Origin: Muribaculaceae bacterium
GTDB taxonomy: Bacteria; Bacteroidota; Bacteroidia; Bacteroidales; Muribaculaceae
DNA length: 64,000 nt
Direction: 5' to 3'
NCBI GenBank assembly: GCA_022509165.1
Contig: JAFLTT010000006.1
Coordinates: 62,001 to 126,000, forward strand
Part shown: piece after piece, positions 45,534-54,488 of the stretch
Layout of the letters: each line of letters begins with the position of its first letter
How positions within the stretch are numbered: position 1 is the stretch's first letter
Made by a program: the position numbers and the translations under genes
Notes under the pieces: model-generated
Told to the model about the DNA's origin: nothing
Databases searched by the model: none
The model's input: the letters and a program-made list of their open reading frames with translations, nothing else

Positions 45534-46742
45534 TTACCTTCTTTTCTTACCTATGAGCTCCTTGAGTCCGTCAAAGTCGAAGGTAAGAGTGAAACGCAAG
45601 GTCTGGTCTAATGGAGAACTCTGGGCTGTGGCCAACATATATGAAGCATCCAGACGAACCACATTGAGCGAAAATCCTGCTCCGAATGTAAAATAACTTC
45701 TTCCTCCTTTGGAGGCTGCCTCATAATTGTAGCCTAATCGGCCGAAAAATTGCTGGTTATAGGCATATTCCGCACCTACCGACACGGAGATCTCTTCCAT
45801 TTCCTCCTTGAAACCCCCGGGAGCATCTGAGAAACTCTTGAATATACCGGTGATGGGCGACATGGTGTTCCATTTCTCTTTAGCCTCTATATACTGCTCG
45901 TAAGAGTCATAATCTTTCTCTCTCGGCATCGTGGGTACCAACAGTTTATTCAGGTCAAGACCCAGCGACAAGGTATTGTAATCCGCTATCGGGAACATGA
46001 AATTGGCTCCGAGACGAAGATTGGTAGGCAAGAAATAATAGTTCTCACCATGGTCATAACTTACTTTTGTACCGATATTGGAAATGTCGAATCCCCAGGC
46101 AAACTGACATTCACTCCTTCCCACCATAGGATAGGTGACGAAATAACCCGAAATATCTGCAGAGAATGCACTTGCAGCCGTGTTGGTTTCTCCTGAATAT
46201 GTGTCTTCAAATGAGAGGTCGGAAAGGATATAACGCATCACCACTCCCATGGAGAATTTCTCCGACAGTTTTCTGGAGTATCCTACATCAAATGCAAATT
46301 CATAGGGATGTATGGTCTGCACACCTTCAAGGCCTACGTCGCCATATCCGGTGGTTACCTCTCCCAGCGAGAAGTATCTGAAAGAGGCACTCAAAGCCTG
46401 AAGGTCACTATCACCAAGTTTATAGTATCCGGTGATGTCAGCAAGAAAAATATCATTTACAATCTTCCTGAGCCACGGGGTATAGGAGATAGCTACAGCT
46501 GCCTTGCTGTAAGCGAAAGCATATTTTGATGGATTCCAGAATTGGGCGTTTACATCCGGGTCGGTGGCCGCTCCAAGGTTACCCATACCGGATCCTCTCG
46601 CATCAGGTGTGATGCTAAGGGTGGTAACTCCCGTATTTACAGGATTGAAATCTGCCTCCTTTATATCGTTCTGGGCATTTGCCGGCAATATATTCACCAA
46701 TACCGACAGTAAGAATATAGTGGAAATTATCTTGCGTGACAT
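45534..46742 (-). CDS. porV: Type IX secretion protein PorV (LptO)
   Basis: The protein is 402 residues with a signal peptide ending NAQ (about 24). It starts the mature part with NDIKEADFNPVNTGVTTLSI, a PorV hallmark, and has PDARGSGMGNLGAATDPD soon after. The rest forms a FadL-like 14-strand barrel and ends with the strand TLRFTLTFDF and a short basic tail. PorV shuttles cargo from the SprA channel to the PorU sortase complex. It follows the FAH-like gene, with porU upstream of that. Its stop is 10 bases from the neuB stop, convergent. Confidence 0.93.
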   Translation of the reverse strand: MSRKIISTIFLLSVLVNILPANAQNDIKEADFNPVNTGVTTLSITPDARGSGMGNLGAATDPDVNAQFWNPSKYAFAYSKAAVAISYTPWLRKIVNDIFLADITGYYKLGDSDLQALSASFRYFSLGEVTTGYGDVGLEGVQTIHPYEFAFDVGYSRKLSEKFSMGVVMRYILSDLSFEDTYSGETNTAASAFSADISGYFVTYPMVGRSECQFAWGFDISNIGTKVSYDHGENYYFLPTNLRLGANFMFPIADYNTLSLGLDLNKLLVPTMPREKDYDSYEQYIEAKEKWNTMSPITGIFKSFSDAPGGFKEEMEEISVSVGAEYAYNQQFFGRLGYNYEAASKGGRSYFTFGAGFSLNVVRLDASYMLATAQSSPLDQTLRFTLTFDFDGLKELIGKKRR

Positions 46743-46781
46743 ATTATCTTAACTTAAATCCCCTCTCATTTATTGCCCTTA

Positions 46782-47357
46782 TCACTTTACCCTTACCTGG
46801 AAAGCTTTCTCTCCATTTAACCTTACTTCGAGTAAATCCCCCTCCTTTATCTCTGTTTCCTGGCTAAGTCCGGGCAATAATAAATCACCCATCTTTATGG
46901 TGTTCATTTTTGACACCTCGGAAATAAGTTGGTCGATGCCTGTATGTAATTCCGACAGGATATATTCCGAAACTTCTCTCCCATTGACGTGCAGGGTAAA
47001 TTTATCCTCTCCCTTTATAGGAGTGAATTCCCCCACAAAAAGTGAGCGGTCGAAACTACGGGCAGGATCTTCCGGCAATCCGTTTTCTTTCAACTGCGCG
47101 GCATAGTCAGTGAGACGGAAGTGTAAAGCAGGAGCATGCTCGGTATAGTAACGTGAGGCAAACTTTGGTGAAATCCCTTTTCCAAGACGGTTGAACCTCA
47201 CGGCTGTAGAAAGTGATACCGAAACCCTGCCTTTATCCTCGGGAAGATAAAAGGGTTTTCCTGTATTAGTCACCGCTGAGTCAGCAATAAAATACCAGCC
47301 TGTCAATTCTCTTTCACCCTTATCCCCGTAATTGTCGGGCACCACAATCACTTTCAT
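46782..47357 (-). CDS. FAH-fold protein between porU and porV, lacking metal ligands
   Basis: The protein is 191 residues. It resembles the fumarylacetoacetate hydrolase (FAH) fold: FIADSAVTNTGKPFYLPEDK, SFDRSLFVGEF, LHVNGREVSEYILSELHTGI, and MGDLLLPGLSQ towards the end. Active FAH enzymes have a metal-binding ExE pair after the PFYLP-like segment; here that place reads VSVSLST, without Glu. The usual TGTP loop is also missing. It therefore probably does not catalyse. Its role may be structural or regulatory. It lies in the porU-porV pair, with 20 bases after porU and 39 bases before porV, and is probably cotranscribed. Confidence 0.7.
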   Translation of the reverse strand: MKVIVVPDNYGDKGERELTGWYFIADSAVTNTGKPFYLPEDKGRVSVSLSTAVRFNRLGKGISPKFASRYYTEHAPALHFRLTDYAAQLKENGLPEDPARSFDRSLFVGEFTPIKGEDKFTLHVNGREVSEYILSELHTGIDQLISEVSKMNTIKMGDLLLPGLSQETEIKEGDLLEVRLNGEKAFQVRVK

Positions 47358-47377
47358 AATACCACCTCTTTACTAAC

Positions 47378-50300
47378 TTAATTTGGTGATACCATCAGTT
47401 TCTTGGTCTTGGAAACAGTGGCCCCTGAGTCTGTTTTTACTGTAGCACGGTAAAGATAGATACCTCCCTGTACTCTCGCTCCTCCGAAGTCAGTAAGATC
47501 CCAGCCCAATGTAGTGCGGTAATTTGACCCTGAGAAGGAAGGAGCTGTATCCTGCCATACTTTCTTGCCCCACATATCATATACTTCCACTCTACATTCC
47601 ATGGAATTTGTGGCGCCGTCAGTGGCGATGATAAAGTTAACATTAGAAGAAGCAGGGTTCACATCTGTGGTGAGTACCGAAATGGTAGGCTTCCAAAGCA
47701 CTGAGATACTGAAATCAATAGTGGCAGTAGTGGAGTTGTTGGCATTATCCCATACTGTTAGTCTAAGTGTATGATTGCCGTAAGCCACGTCGCCAAGAGG
47801 ATAGGTGAGACTTCCGGCCCCGCTGTCGGAATCGTCGGGAATATAATGTTCCGACACATCCTCATAATACTGCTTTCCATCGAGGTCGAGAGTGATGTTG
47901 TGGCCGATACCTGCTTCCGAGACACTTATGCCGGACTCATCGTAAAAACGTGCAGTGAGCACAGGATTGGGACTGACTTCATTGCCGCTTGCGAAGCTTG
48001 GACTGTTAAGATAGAATTCTATTATCTTCGGACCTTCGAAATCTTCAGGGGCTTCCGTGTCATAGCCATATACATAGAGCCTTTCTTCTGCTCCGCTGGC
48101 TTCCCTTCCCTGAGAATCCGTAGCATAAAACGACAGTAGTGCCGGCGAATAATTGTTTTCTATCTCTGTGGGCATTGTGAATGTGATGCTCCATTCTCCA
48201 TCTGTCACTTTCGTACGTCCCACAAAGAGACGTATCTTACGGTCGTTGTAAGTAGATACCACTCCATCGCTTCCGTTACCATTCGTGGTGATCACCTTTT
48301 CAGCATCAAATAGAGCAACCTCAGTAATTCCGCTGAAGTCTTCGAGCTTGTTGCCGGCCTTATCCTCAATATGACCTGAAAGCGTCACAGATGAACGTGC
48401 GCTTAATACCGGAAGGTCTTCTGCATCCTCCAGGTCTTGACCATTTATTTTATCCACCTTCACATTCAAACCGGCCCACGGCAGACGCAAGGTTGGATCG
48501 CCTATAAGTCCGTACCTGAGTTTATTGGTACCTGTGTTACTTTCGTTTTTACCTCTCCGCATTATCTCTCCTACCGTAAGGGTGTTGCCCTCTTCATCCT
48601 CCATAAAGATATATTTTGCAACACTGCGGTTGAGGACTCCGTTAGAATTGATGAGAACTTCCCGGCTGGGACTTATCATACCGATGACACCGGATTTCGG
48701 CAACAGCCATAATACCTCAGCACCGCTCATATCATCTGCATCCCAACGAAGGAACTCACAGGTAGCCGCATATATGAAAGGCAACCTTTCATTCTTCATC
48801 GCGTTTATATCGGTCCAGGTTAAAAGATACTCATGTCCCCAGCTTTTAGGATTGGCATGTCCGATATAATCTATCAGCACCGTACCTTCGTTCCATTTAT
48901 TCATCATTCGCTCATGGGCCAGAGGATAAGAGGCTCCTTTCCCGGTATACTCCAATGGATAGGCGTCGAGATAGAGTTTCTCATATAGCATCTGATTACC
49001 CTTTCCCTCGCTCTTCATCATGGCGATGACATCTTCGGCCTGTTGCAGGTGAACTCCGTCGTCTTGGTCGTCGGCTATCACCATCACATTGTTGCGCCAC
49101 GATCCATAATCAGGATTCAGAAGATATTCCTCCAGTTTGTCGATGGCTGAATTCGCTTCGTTAAGACTCTTTACCGGCATCCTGGCCACTGAGATATGAA
49201 TCGGCTCTGTACCGATGTTGAATACCCCGGTTACATCCCGCATCATGCCTACATAGTCGTCGGTAGAATATGAAGAGGTCTCCGAATCACCCGTAGCGCT
49301 TTGCCATATGGGTACCCTCGGGTAACCGGCATTTCTCACTACCGGTGTCACCATCTTGTTGTCGTAAGTGGGGCGACTCATAATAAGACAGTAAAGCGGG
49401 TATTCTCCCTCGCGGCCTTCCGCCCGGTCGTACCACATTTTCAATATCTTACGGAAAGCACTTACATCTGCCTTCCCACTGGAGAATTCATTGTAAATCT
49501 CTTCCGGAGTAAGCGCCAGTACCTCGATGCCGTCAGTCTGTTTATGTAGTTCCACAAGCCTTTGTGCGGCCGAAAGGTATTCCTTTGGACTTATAACCAA
49601 CATTCCCGGCGCCGGAAGTGAGTGTAAATTCTGATTTTCAATTTTTCCGGCAGCCGCAACTCCCCTTTTTATATTTCCGGCCTCAAAAGCCACGTATTCG
49701 TGATAACCGGGTTCACTTACAAATGTGAGAGTATTGCCCGATATCCTTACCGGCATCTCTTTAATTTCGGTGGGATCAGTCACGTCCCATACTACGGTGG
49801 TGTTGCTTGCACCCTCCACGATTACTTCGCTTGAATTCGCCGGTTCTATATAAAAATGAAGTTCACCGTTTTCCATACGGAGTTGCCGACTATATTCCAC
49901 TTCTATATAGTCAAGGCCGGCCATATTCACTGTGCCTGAACCATTGAATTTTATGTTAAAGTCGAGCATCTCTCCTCCATCTGCTATCTCTTTCGTTGTC
50001 TTGGTGGTGACAATCAATTTTGTAGAGGAGAAATTCATCTGGTCGGTAGTGGCAAAAGGAAGTTCCTCTCCGTTGGCGGTAAAAGTTAGCCGGGAACTGC
50101 CGGAAGTGGTCTTACATCCAAACTGAGTGGTGATACGTGTCTGCCCCAGATTGCCCGGCAATGCAAATTGAAAGCTTCGGCTGGTTACAGTCTTGAAATC
50201 CTCACCAAGTATGAGTCTTCCGGAATGCATAGGCATCCATAAGTCTTGCTCATGTACGAGACGTTCCCAGAATTCAGTCACGGGATTTCCACTTGCCGAC

Positions 50301-50779
50301 TCCGTGATTTCCGCTTTTACAGCATTTTTCCTTGCCGGCTCTCTGTCGCTTACAAAATAATAGGCATGGTCGGAATAAGGATTGGAGGTATGGGCATAAG
50401 TAGTCTGCACATAGGGATTCTTTGCCCAACTCACATTCCCTTTACCGAAGAAAACTATACCGCCGTTCACCCTTATCGAAGCCATGATCGGCAAGTCGTC
50501 GGGCGATGCCAATGTCTCGGGTATCATCTCTCCTCCATATCCGTAGACGTTTACCTTTTCCGGTTCCGGAAATCCAAGCGAATTAAGCACTGCATCGCTA
50601 ATAAATTGCATGCCGGTCTCACTTACTTCAATTCTACCCCAGTTGCCTTCTGAGAGAACTGAAGATTCGGCATAATGTTCGGGTGCATAGGCATAGCTCT
50701 TTGCTATTCCCAATGCAAGAAAAAACACTATTGGTGAAACTATCCTTTTAAGATATGAAAATATATGATGATTAGGCAT
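47378..50779 (-). CDS. porU: Type IX secretion sortase PorU (C25 family)
   Basis: The protein is 1133 residues, the length of PorU. An N-terminal signal peptide (KSYAYA near 30) is followed by a long beta-rich region. The gingipain-type C25 caspase fold is in the middle, with the catalytic dyad H641 (DYIGHAN) and C674 (YAATCEF). PorU cuts the C-terminal sorting domain from type IX cargo and attaches it to anionic LPS. Its own C-terminus (GGIYLYRATVKTDSG, then KKLMVSPN) is a sorting-domain-like fold that is kept. It is followed by an FAH-like gene and porV. Confidence 0.94.
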   Translation of the reverse strand: MPNHHIFSYLKRIVSPIVFFLALGIAKSYAYAPEHYAESSVLSEGNWGRIEVSETGMQFISDAVLNSLGFPEPEKVNVYGYGGEMIPETLASPDDLPIMASIRVNGGIVFFGKGNVSWAKNPYVQTTYAHTSNPYSDHAYYFVSDREPARKNAVKAEITESASGNPVTEFWERLVHEQDLWMPMHSGRLILGEDFKTVTSRSFQFALPGNLGQTRITTQFGCKTTSGSSRLTFTANGEELPFATTDQMNFSSTKLIVTTKTTKEIADGGEMLDFNIKFNGSGTVNMAGLDYIEVEYSRQLRMENGELHFYIEPANSSEVIVEGASNTTVVWDVTDPTEIKEMPVRISGNTLTFVSEPGYHEYVAFEAGNIKRGVAAAGKIENQNLHSLPAPGMLVISPKEYLSAAQRLVELHKQTDGIEVLALTPEEIYNEFSSGKADVSAFRKILKMWYDRAEGREGEYPLYCLIMSRPTYDNKMVTPVVRNAGYPRVPIWQSATGDSETSSYSTDDYVGMMRDVTGVFNIGTEPIHISVARMPVKSLNEANSAIDKLEEYLLNPDYGSWRNNVMVIADDQDDGVHLQQAEDVIAMMKSEGKGNQMLYEKLYLDAYPLEYTGKGASYPLAHERMMNKWNEGTVLIDYIGHANPKSWGHEYLLTWTDINAMKNERLPFIYAATCEFLRWDADDMSGAEVLWLLPKSGVIGMISPSREVLINSNGVLNRSVAKYIFMEDEEGNTLTVGEIMRRGKNESNTGTNKLRYGLIGDPTLRLPWAGLNVKVDKINGQDLEDAEDLPVLSARSSVTLSGHIEDKAGNKLEDFSGITEVALFDAEKVITTNGNGSDGVVSTYNDRKIRLFVGRTKVTDGEWSITFTMPTEIENNYSPALLSFYATDSQGREASGAEERLYVYGYDTEAPEDFEGPKIIEFYLNSPSFASGNEVSPNPVLTARFYDESGISVSEAGIGHNITLDLDGKQYYEDVSEHYIPDDSDSGAGSLTYPLGDVAYGNHTLRLTVWDNANNSTTATIDFSISVLWKPTISVLTTDVNPASSNVNFIIATDGATNSMECRVEVYDMWGKKVWQDTAPSFSGSNYRTTLGWDLTDFGGARVQGGIYLYRATVKTDSGATVSKTKKLMVSPN

Positions 50780-50859
50780 TTTTTCCGAATTTACTCCTTT
50801 TCCAAAACGTTTTGATATACCTTCTTATTGCTTTTTACCCCCTGTTATCCTCACATCTA

Positions 50860-50926
50860 TTCACTGTGCACCGTGCTCTATGCTCTATGCACTTTCACTG
50901 TGCACCGTGCTCTATGCACTATGCAC
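50860..50926. repeat. Heptamer tract G (GC-richer variant), 34-bp period
   Basis: Two copies of a unit starting TTCACTGTGCACCGTGCTCT (50860 and 50894; 34-base period) made of 7-mers of GTGCTCT, ATGCACT and ACTGTGC type. It lies directly after the lysozyme stop codon (50927) and before porU. Confidence 0.85.
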
Positions 50927-51679
50927 TCACTCATACGGCCATACCGCTCCGTTAAGATATCGCTCCCATGCCTTTCTGTCGCCCATAAAAGCATTCAGGT
51001 CTACATCTCCCTTCACTCCATCTACTTTGCCATGATGATCGTATTGCCAGAAAGTCCATTCTGCATTGATCGGATTTTCCTTAAAACGGCATATCCACAA
51101 CGGATAACCAGGCAGAATATCTTCGATATAGTCATAATAACCGTCGAGATTGGTATAAATCATCACCCGATAGCCCAGAAGGTTCATATATTCCACCATC
51201 ATGGTGAGCTGTTTCTTGATTTCATCTACCGGTATGCCCGACGGATTTCCCGAACTCTCCACATCTATCACCAGGCCAAGTTCCGGCTGCCGGGATCCCA
51301 CCGCTCTTAGAAAATTCAGGGCTTGATCTATGCCGTTGCTGTCAAACCGGAAAAAATGATAGGCCCCGGTTTTAAGACCTTCATGATGCGCCCGGTCTAT
51401 ATTCCTTGCAAACAGACTGTCGCGATGATTCACCCCCTCCGACGCCTTTACAAACACAAAGTCGATTCCGGATTCCTTTACTTTCTTAAAATCGATCTCA
51501 CCATTATGGCGAGATACATCGATACCTCTCACGGGGTAGAGTTTTTCATCCACATAAGGAGGTGTACTTATATACTGCCGCCATGCCCAAACTGCCGAAA
51601 ATATAAGGAGACATAACACTCCAAGAAATAGGATCGCTACCGCTATGTCTTTCCCGGGCCGCTGCCATATATACCGCAT
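50927..51679 (-). CDS. GH25 family lysozyme, membrane-anchored
   Basis: From the ATG at 51679 the protein is 250 residues. An earlier ATG at 51715 would add 12 residues. An N-terminal membrane anchor (IAVAILFLGVLCLLIFSAVW) is followed by the GH25 barrel: RGIDVSRHNGEIDF (first catalytic Asp), LGLVIDVESSG (second Asp/Glu pair) and TFWQYDHHGKVDGVKGDVDL near the end. It should cut the glycan strands of peptidoglycan in the periplasm. A TATATTTG box at 51684-51691 lies only four bases upstream of 51679, so this start would be nearly leaderless. Heptamer tract G lies directly after its stop. Confidence 0.88.
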   Translation of the reverse strand: MRYIWQRPGKDIAVAILFLGVLCLLIFSAVWAWRQYISTPPYVDEKLYPVRGIDVSRHNGEIDFKKVKESGIDFVFVKASEGVNHRDSLFARNIDRAHHEGLKTGAYHFFRFDSNGIDQALNFLRAVGSRQPELGLVIDVESSGNPSGIPVDEIKKQLTMMVEYMNLLGYRVMIYTNLDGYYDYIEDILPGYPLWICRFKENPINAEWTFWQYDHHGKVDGVKGDVDLNAFMGDRKAWERYLNGAVWPYE

Positions 51680-51744
51680 ATTGCAAATATAACCATTATT
51701 TTTAAGAAATCCCATCAATTCATTAATTTTGCCCTCGCATTGCC

Positions 51745-52338
51745 ATGGTGAACGCTCTTTATTTTTTCCTCATTATTCTGGTGGCCTTGTGGTCTATAGC
51801 TTCGGGCTTCCGCAGGGGCATCACTGACCAGGTGGCCGCTCTGTTGGGGTTTGCTTTCGGTGCTGTGGCAGCCAGAATCCTCACCCCTCAGTTTGTTCAC
51901 CATTTCCAATGGGCATCAAATATCAGCCAGGCACCTGAATTCAGCGACCTCACGGCTGATCTTATCTGTGCGGTTGTAATCTATACTGTGGTATACGCAG
52001 CCTTCTCTCTGCTCACCGGGTTGCTGCGTCATGCTCTCTCAATCCTCGAGGTGGGTATTTTCAACAGAATTTTAGGGGCAGTTTTTGCCCTTACCAAGAA
52101 TCTGCTGTGGCTGTCGATGGGCCTTAATATATTGCTTTGCATCAGTTCAGGTAGCGGGCTCCTTCAATACCAGCGAGCCAACGACGGTAATCTGATTGCC
52201 ACCGTGATGGCCATGACTCCCGCATTTCTGGGCTGCTACGGAGCTGAAGACTTTGCGCTTTTCAACCAGCTCAAGGAGGCAAAATCAATCAGCTGCAACT
52301 TTACAACGGCACGAAATGTTATAATAACACACGCATAA
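51745..52338 (+). CDS. cvpA: CvpA family membrane protein
   Basis: The protein is 197 residues with about four membrane helices: residues 1-20, 28-48, 64-88 and 102-127. It matches CvpA (colicin V production), whose role is unclear and includes envelope homeostasis. Family hallmarks are GFRRGITDQVAALLGFAFGA near the N-terminus and the late loop with Gly residues. It begins the run cvpA-sufC-sufD-sufS with gaps of 10, 22 and minus eight bases. A TAATTTTG box at 51724-51731 lies 13 bases upstream of the ATG. Confidence 0.8.
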   Translation: MVNALYFFLIILVALWSIASGFRRGITDQVAALLGFAFGAVAARILTPQFVHHFQWASNISQAPEFSDLTADLICAVVIYTVVYAAFSLLTGLLRHALSILEVGIFNRILGAVFALTKNLLWLSMGLNILLCISSGSGLLQYQRANDGNLIATVMAMTPAFLGCYGAEDFALFNQLKEAKSISCNFTTARNVIITHA

Positions 52339-52348
52339 TCATAATCCA

Positions 52349-53107
52349 ATGCTTAAAATTCACAACCTCAAAGCCGGTATCGACGGCAAAGAGATTCTAA
52401 AGGGTATCAACCTCGAGGTAAACGCCGGTGAGGTCCATGCTATTATGGGTCCGAACGGTTCGGGCAAATCTACACTCTCTATGGTTCTGGCCGGAAATCC
52501 TGCCTATGAGGTGATGGGTGGTGATGTTAAATTTTGTGATAAAGACCTGCTCGACCTACCGCCGGAAATTCGTAGCCATGAGGGACTTTTCTTAGGATTT
52601 CAGTATCCGGTGGAAATACCGGGTGTATCCATGGTGAATTTCATGAGAGCTGCGATAAATGCGAAACGTAAATATTTCGGGCAGCCTCCAATGAGCGCTT
52701 CGGAATTCCTTAAGATGATGAGGGAAAAACGTTCTGTGGTGGAACTCGACAATAATCTCGCATCACGTTCCGTAAATGAAGGTTTCTCGGGTGGTGAAAA
52801 GAAACGCAATGAGATTTTCCAGATGGCTGTGCTTGAACCTAAACTCGCTATACTGGATGAAACAGACTCCGGCCTGGATATCGATGCGTTGCGTATCGTG
52901 GCTAATGGGGTGAATAAACTTAAATCAGACAAAAACGCCACGATTGTAATCACTCACTATCAACGGCTGCTCGATTATATCAAACCGGATTTTGTGCATA
53001 TTCTTTATAAAGGACGTATCGTGATGACCGGTGGACCAGACCTGGCCCTTGAACTCGAAGAAAAAGGATACGACTGGATAAAACAACAGGCCGATGAACA
53101 GGCTTGA
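52349..53107 (+). CDS. sufC: Fe-S assembly ATPase SufC
   Basis: The protein is 252 residues. It is the ABC ATPase of the SufBCD scaffold. The Walker A is GPNGSGKST, the signature region is NEGFSGGEKKRNEIFQMAV, as in SufC, and the Walker B is LAILDETDSGLDIDAL. The late KPDFVHILYKGRIVMTGG stretch is also typical. It lies between cvpA and sufD. SufB, the subunit on which the cluster is built, is not encoded in this run. Confidence 0.96.
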   Translation: MLKIHNLKAGIDGKEILKGINLEVNAGEVHAIMGPNGSGKSTLSMVLAGNPAYEVMGGDVKFCDKDLLDLPPEIRSHEGLFLGFQYPVEIPGVSMVNFMRAAINAKRKYFGQPPMSASEFLKMMREKRSVVELDNNLASRSVNEGFSGGEKKRNEIFQMAVLEPKLAILDETDSGLDIDALRIVANGVNKLKSDKNATIVITHYQRLLDYIKPDFVHILYKGRIVMTGGPDLALELEEKGYDWIKQQADEQA

Positions 53108-53129
53108 CCTGAGGTATTAAATTTTAAGA

Positions 53130-54488
53130 ATGATGAATTCCCTTGCACAATACCTCGACCTGTATAAACAACATTCCTCACTCGTAGAGCAGGGAAGTTG
53201 CCAGGTGATGAACAACCTTCGTCCCGAGGCCCTGGATATTCTGGAACATTGCAATTTGCCGGAAAAGGGCTCGGAAAACTATGAGACTATAGATTTACCG
53301 GAAATACTCGCCCCGGATTTCGGCGTAAATCTGGCGCGTGTAGATATCGATGTGAATGCGGGCGCTCCTTTTCAGTGTGGCGTGCCTAACCTTACTTCCG
53401 CTCTCTTTTTCTTCCGCAACGACCTGTATGCAGAATCCTCAAAGGCACGAAATAATCTGCCCGAAGGTGTTTTTGTAGGGAGCCTGCGTAAATTTTGTAA
53501 TGAATACCCTGTGCCGGCACAAAAATATTACGGCAAGATTGCCGACATGCGGAATCCTATTGTGGCCCTCAACACTCTATTGGCACAAGATGGAATAGTG
53601 GTATGGGTCAAAGAGGGAATAAAATTACAGCAACCTATACAGATTGTGGGTATTCTGGAAAACGGTATGCCCCTCATGGCTTGCCGGCGTATACTCGTAA
53701 TCGCTGAAAAAGACTCTGAGGTTAAAATCCTTGTTTGCGATCATACTCAGGTTGATAATGTAAAGTTTCTTAATCTCGTCACCACAGAAATTGTTGCAGA
53801 TGAAAATGCCGGGGTGGAAATATGCGAGATGGAAGAATCTTCCGAACATACTGCCCGACTGTCTGCAGCTTATGTCAGCCAGGGAAAAGATAGCCGGGTA
53901 TCCGCTACCGGAATCACGCTCTACAATGGCATCACAAGAAATGAATATCACTGTTCTTTCTCAGGTCCTAATGCATCCCTCCAATTATCAGGTATGGCAA
54001 TTGAAGACTGCTCGCGCCAGATAGACAGTTTCTCACAGGTGGAACACACGATGCCCGGATGCCACACCGACGAATTATTTAAATATGTGGTAGACGATGA
54101 GGCCTTGGCCACTTTCTCCGGTCTGATAAAAGTGTTCAAAGGGGCTGATAAGACCGAAGCTTACCAGAACAACCGAAATATAATAGGCAACGATAAGGCA
54201 AGGGTATATTCAAAACCTACCCTTGAAATATATGACGATGAAGTGAAGTGCAGCCACGGATCTGCAACCGGACAACTCGACCCAATGCAGATTTTTTACA
54301 TGCGCACTCGTGGACTTTCCGACAATGAGGCACGTTTCTTACTGAAACAGGCATTCATGGCCGACGTAATAGACCGTATCTCTATTCCCGATTTCCGTCT
54401 TCGTCTTCACTCTCTGGTAGAGAAACGCTTTGCCGGCGCTTCCCGAAATTGCACTTCTTGTAAAAAATCATGTCTCGGAGATGATTGA
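53130..54488 (+). CDS. sufD: Fe-S scaffold subunit SufD
   Basis: The protein is 452 residues. It forms part of the SufBC2D scaffold. The C-terminal signature is clear: EVKCSHGSATGQLDPMQIFY, then MRTRGLSDNEARFLLKQAF. The central strand-rich core (ITLYNGITRNEYHCSFSGPN) fits as well. The N-terminus starts with two Met codons, either of which may be used. The C-terminal tail carries a Cys cluster (CTSCKKSC) seen in Bacteroidetes SufD. Its size and C-terminus favour SufD over SufB. It overlaps sufS by eight bases. Confidence 0.93.
   Translation: MMNSLAQYLDLYKQHSSLVEQGSCQVMNNLRPEALDILEHCNLPEKGSENYETIDLPEILAPDFGVNLARVDIDVNAGAPFQCGVPNLTSALFFFRNDLYAESSKARNNLPEGVFVGSLRKFCNEYPVPAQKYYGKIADMRNPIVALNTLLAQDGIVVWVKEGIKLQQPIQIVGILENGMPLMACRRILVIAEKDSEVKILVCDHTQVDNVKFLNLVTTEIVADENAGVEICEMEESSEHTARLSAAYVSQGKDSRVSATGITLYNGITRNEYHCSFSGPNASLQLSGMAIEDCSRQIDSFSQVEHTMPGCHTDELFKYVVDDEALATFSGLIKVFKGADKTEAYQNNRNIIGNDKARVYSKPTLEIYDDEVKCSHGSATGQLDPMQIFYMRTRGLSDNEARFLLKQAFMADVIDRISIPDFRLRLHSLVEKRFAGASRNCTSCKKSCLGDD

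Noticed and set aside
46782..47357. Active fumarylacetoacetase or hydratase annotation
   Set aside because: The metal-binding Glu pair and the TGTP loop are not present.
50828..51310. Plus-strand open frame of 160 residues
   Set aside because: It is the complement of the GH25 lysozyme gene and the heptamer tract; its Cys/Leu/Thr repeats come from the repeat DNA.
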